This document shows, one piece after another, positions 6,633 through 7,389 of a DNA stretch of 7,389 bases. This stretch comes from Firmicutes bacterium UBA5420 (lineage in GTDB: Bacteria > Bacillota > Limnochordia > Darwinibacteriales > Darwinibacteriaceae). The position numbers and the translations under genes are program-made. Under the pieces are notes generated by a model that was not told the DNA's origin, did not search any database, and was given only the letters and a program-made list of their open reading frames with translations. Each line of letters starts with the position of its first letter. The first letter of the stretch is position 1. The DNA lies in the NCBI GenBank assembly GCA_002409455.1, contig DHNI01000053.1, positions 5,183-12,571 of the forward strand, given 5' to 3'.

Positions 6633-7389
6633 AGAGGATCTCTTCCTCCGTATGACTTTGCGCCCTTTGCACATAGCCATTATGATCAATGATGCTTGAT
6701 TGCCCTTCAAACTTTATGTCCCAAAGACGTCCGACTAACATAGGATTTACGGCCAAGCGAAATTCCTTGTTCTGCGCCACAGCCTGAAAACTACTCCGGA
6801 GCCAATCTTCTTGTTGCCATTGGTTCCAGGGGCCGTTGTTAGCTGAAGGTTGAATGAGAACATCTGCGCCTAAGCCACTGAGGCGGCGGCGTACCTGAAG
6901 GTCAAAGGCATCGAGGCAAATTGCTACCCCAAGATTACCGAAGGGACTTTGCACCGCACTTACATAATTAAGTGGTGCTGGTTCTAAAGCAAGGCCAGCC
7001 TTACCTTCCATGTCAACCAAATTCACTTTGTGCTGGCGATACAAAACTTGCCCTGTGGGGGTAATCACCGGTGCAGTGTTAAAAATGCGATTCGTCTGCC
7101 CCCAGCGCAGCGTTGCAGAACCAGCGACAATCCAAGCCTCGTAGGTTTTAGCTGCCTTGATAAAAGCCGTGAGGTAAATCCGCTCTAGTTCGTTGGAACG
7201 GGCTAGAAAGAGTGCCCGTACCGGCGAAACACGGTGTACGAGCATCAAATGGGCTACCTTTGGCAAATGATGGATGAGTAATGCCGTGTTTGCCTTGACA
7301 AAGGATGTCTGGGACCATACCCGCTCAGGAGCATTGCACAACAGACAAAAAGTGCCTATATGTTCAGGAAAAGCAATGAAGAGTTGTTC
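6610..7389 (-). CDS. Nitrilase-superfamily carbon-nitrogen hydrolase, 5' end cut off by window
   Basis: Cytoplasmic thiol hydrolase or amidase of the CN-hydrolase family; substrate unknown. The reading frame is open to the right edge, giving 259 visible residues. All three catalytic residues are present: Glu in AFPEH (codon 7363-7365), Lys in YRQHKVNL (codon 7027-7029) and Cys in VAICLDAF (codon 6916-6918), followed by GADVLIQPSANNGPW and a normal C-terminal part ending in IDHNGYVQRAQ. A TTG at 7341 could be read as a start but would lose the catalytic Glu, so the real start lies outside the window, perhaps 40 codons further. Glu and Lys are about 112 residues apart, which I judge about 40 more than in compact nitrilases; the extra part is helix-like and rich in hydrophobic and basic residues. 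The lysine motif reads KxNL rather than the common KxHL. The stop lies inside the end of alr on the other strand (23-base overlap), so the gene is not part of the wall operons. Confidence 0.88.
   Translation of the reverse strand, partial: EQLFIAFPEHIGTFCLLCNAPERVWSQTSFVKANTALLIHHLPKVAHLMLVHRVSPVRALFLARSNELERIYLTAFIKAAKTYEAWIVAGSATLRWGQTNRIFNTAPVITPTGQVLYRQHKVNLVDMEGKAGLALEPAPLNYVSAVQSPFGNLGVAICLDAFDLQVRRRLSGLGADVLIQPSANNGPWNQWQQEDWLRSSFQAVAQNKEFRLAVNPMLVGRLWDIKFEGQSSIIDHNGYVQRAQSHTEEEILFKKDPLS
6631..6645. repeat. Short inverted repeat at the alr / nitrilase-like gene junction
   Basis: GAAGAG-GAT-CTCTTC, a perfect 6 bp stem with a 3-base loop, begins at the alr stop codon. A run of six T precedes it on the plus strand, so it lacks a downstream T tract in both directions and does not look like an ordinary intrinsic terminator. 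It is the only structured element seen at this convergent junction. Confidence 0.4.

Noticed and set aside
6631..6645. Bidirectional terminator between alr and the nitrilase-like gene
   Set aside because: The 6 bp stem has its T run upstream on the plus strand and A-run context on the other, so it lacks a downstream U tract for either gene.
7339..7341. TTG start for a 243-residue nitrilase-like protein
   Set aside because: The frame stays open to the window edge and the catalytic Glu (AFPEH) lies upstream of this TTG; no ribosome site precedes it.
1..7389. CRISPR array, tRNA/rRNA, insertion sequence or phage module
   Set aside because: No regularly spaced repeats, tRNA-like folds, transposase or terminal repeats were seen; coding genes fill the window.

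Overview
This 7.4 kb window carries six protein genes with almost no spare DNA. The content points to a spore-forming or spore-ancestor member of the Bacillota (clostridia-like): a SpoVD-type class B penicillin-binding protein with one PASTA domain, a DacF-type D,D-carboxypeptidase, a FemX-type peptidyl transferase, strong AAGGAG/AAGGAGG ribosome sites, GTG starts, and base composition near 50 % GC by eye. No genus can be named from the sequence alone.

Layout. A divergent intergenic region of 90 bp (4351-4440) splits the window. Leftward (minus strand) run dacF-like (4350-3193), spoVD-like (3200-1260, overlapping dacF by 8 bases) and the first 396 codons of a proton/cation antiporter-type membrane subunit (1190 to the left edge), 69 bp after spoVD. 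Rightward (plus strand) run a femX-like gene (4441-5493) and an alanine racemase gene (5430-6632), which overlap by 64 bases in different frames. A nitrilase-superfamily amidohydrolase enters from the right edge on the minus strand (7389-6610) and its 3' end overlaps the end of alr by 23 bases, tail to tail. No stretch above 300 bases lacks a gene; I saw no tRNA, rRNA, CRISPR, insertion sequence or phage element.

How the genes fit together. Four adjacent genes act on peptidoglycan: Alr makes D-alanine for the stem peptide, FemX-like enzymes attach amino acids to the stem peptide of a lipid or nucleotide precursor, SpoVD is a transpeptidase that crosslinks D-Ala-containing stems, and DacF-type enzymes trim terminal D-Ala. 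The two pairs diverge from one short control region, so coordinated expression is plausible but not shown. The antiporter subunit and the nitrilase-like enzyme have no evident wall role. I see no clear new system. The points most worth checking are the alanine racemase with glycine at two usually conserved active-site positions, the long out-of-frame femX/alr overlap, an antiporter subunit placed after a sporulation penicillin-binding protein, and perfect inverted repeats inside femX.
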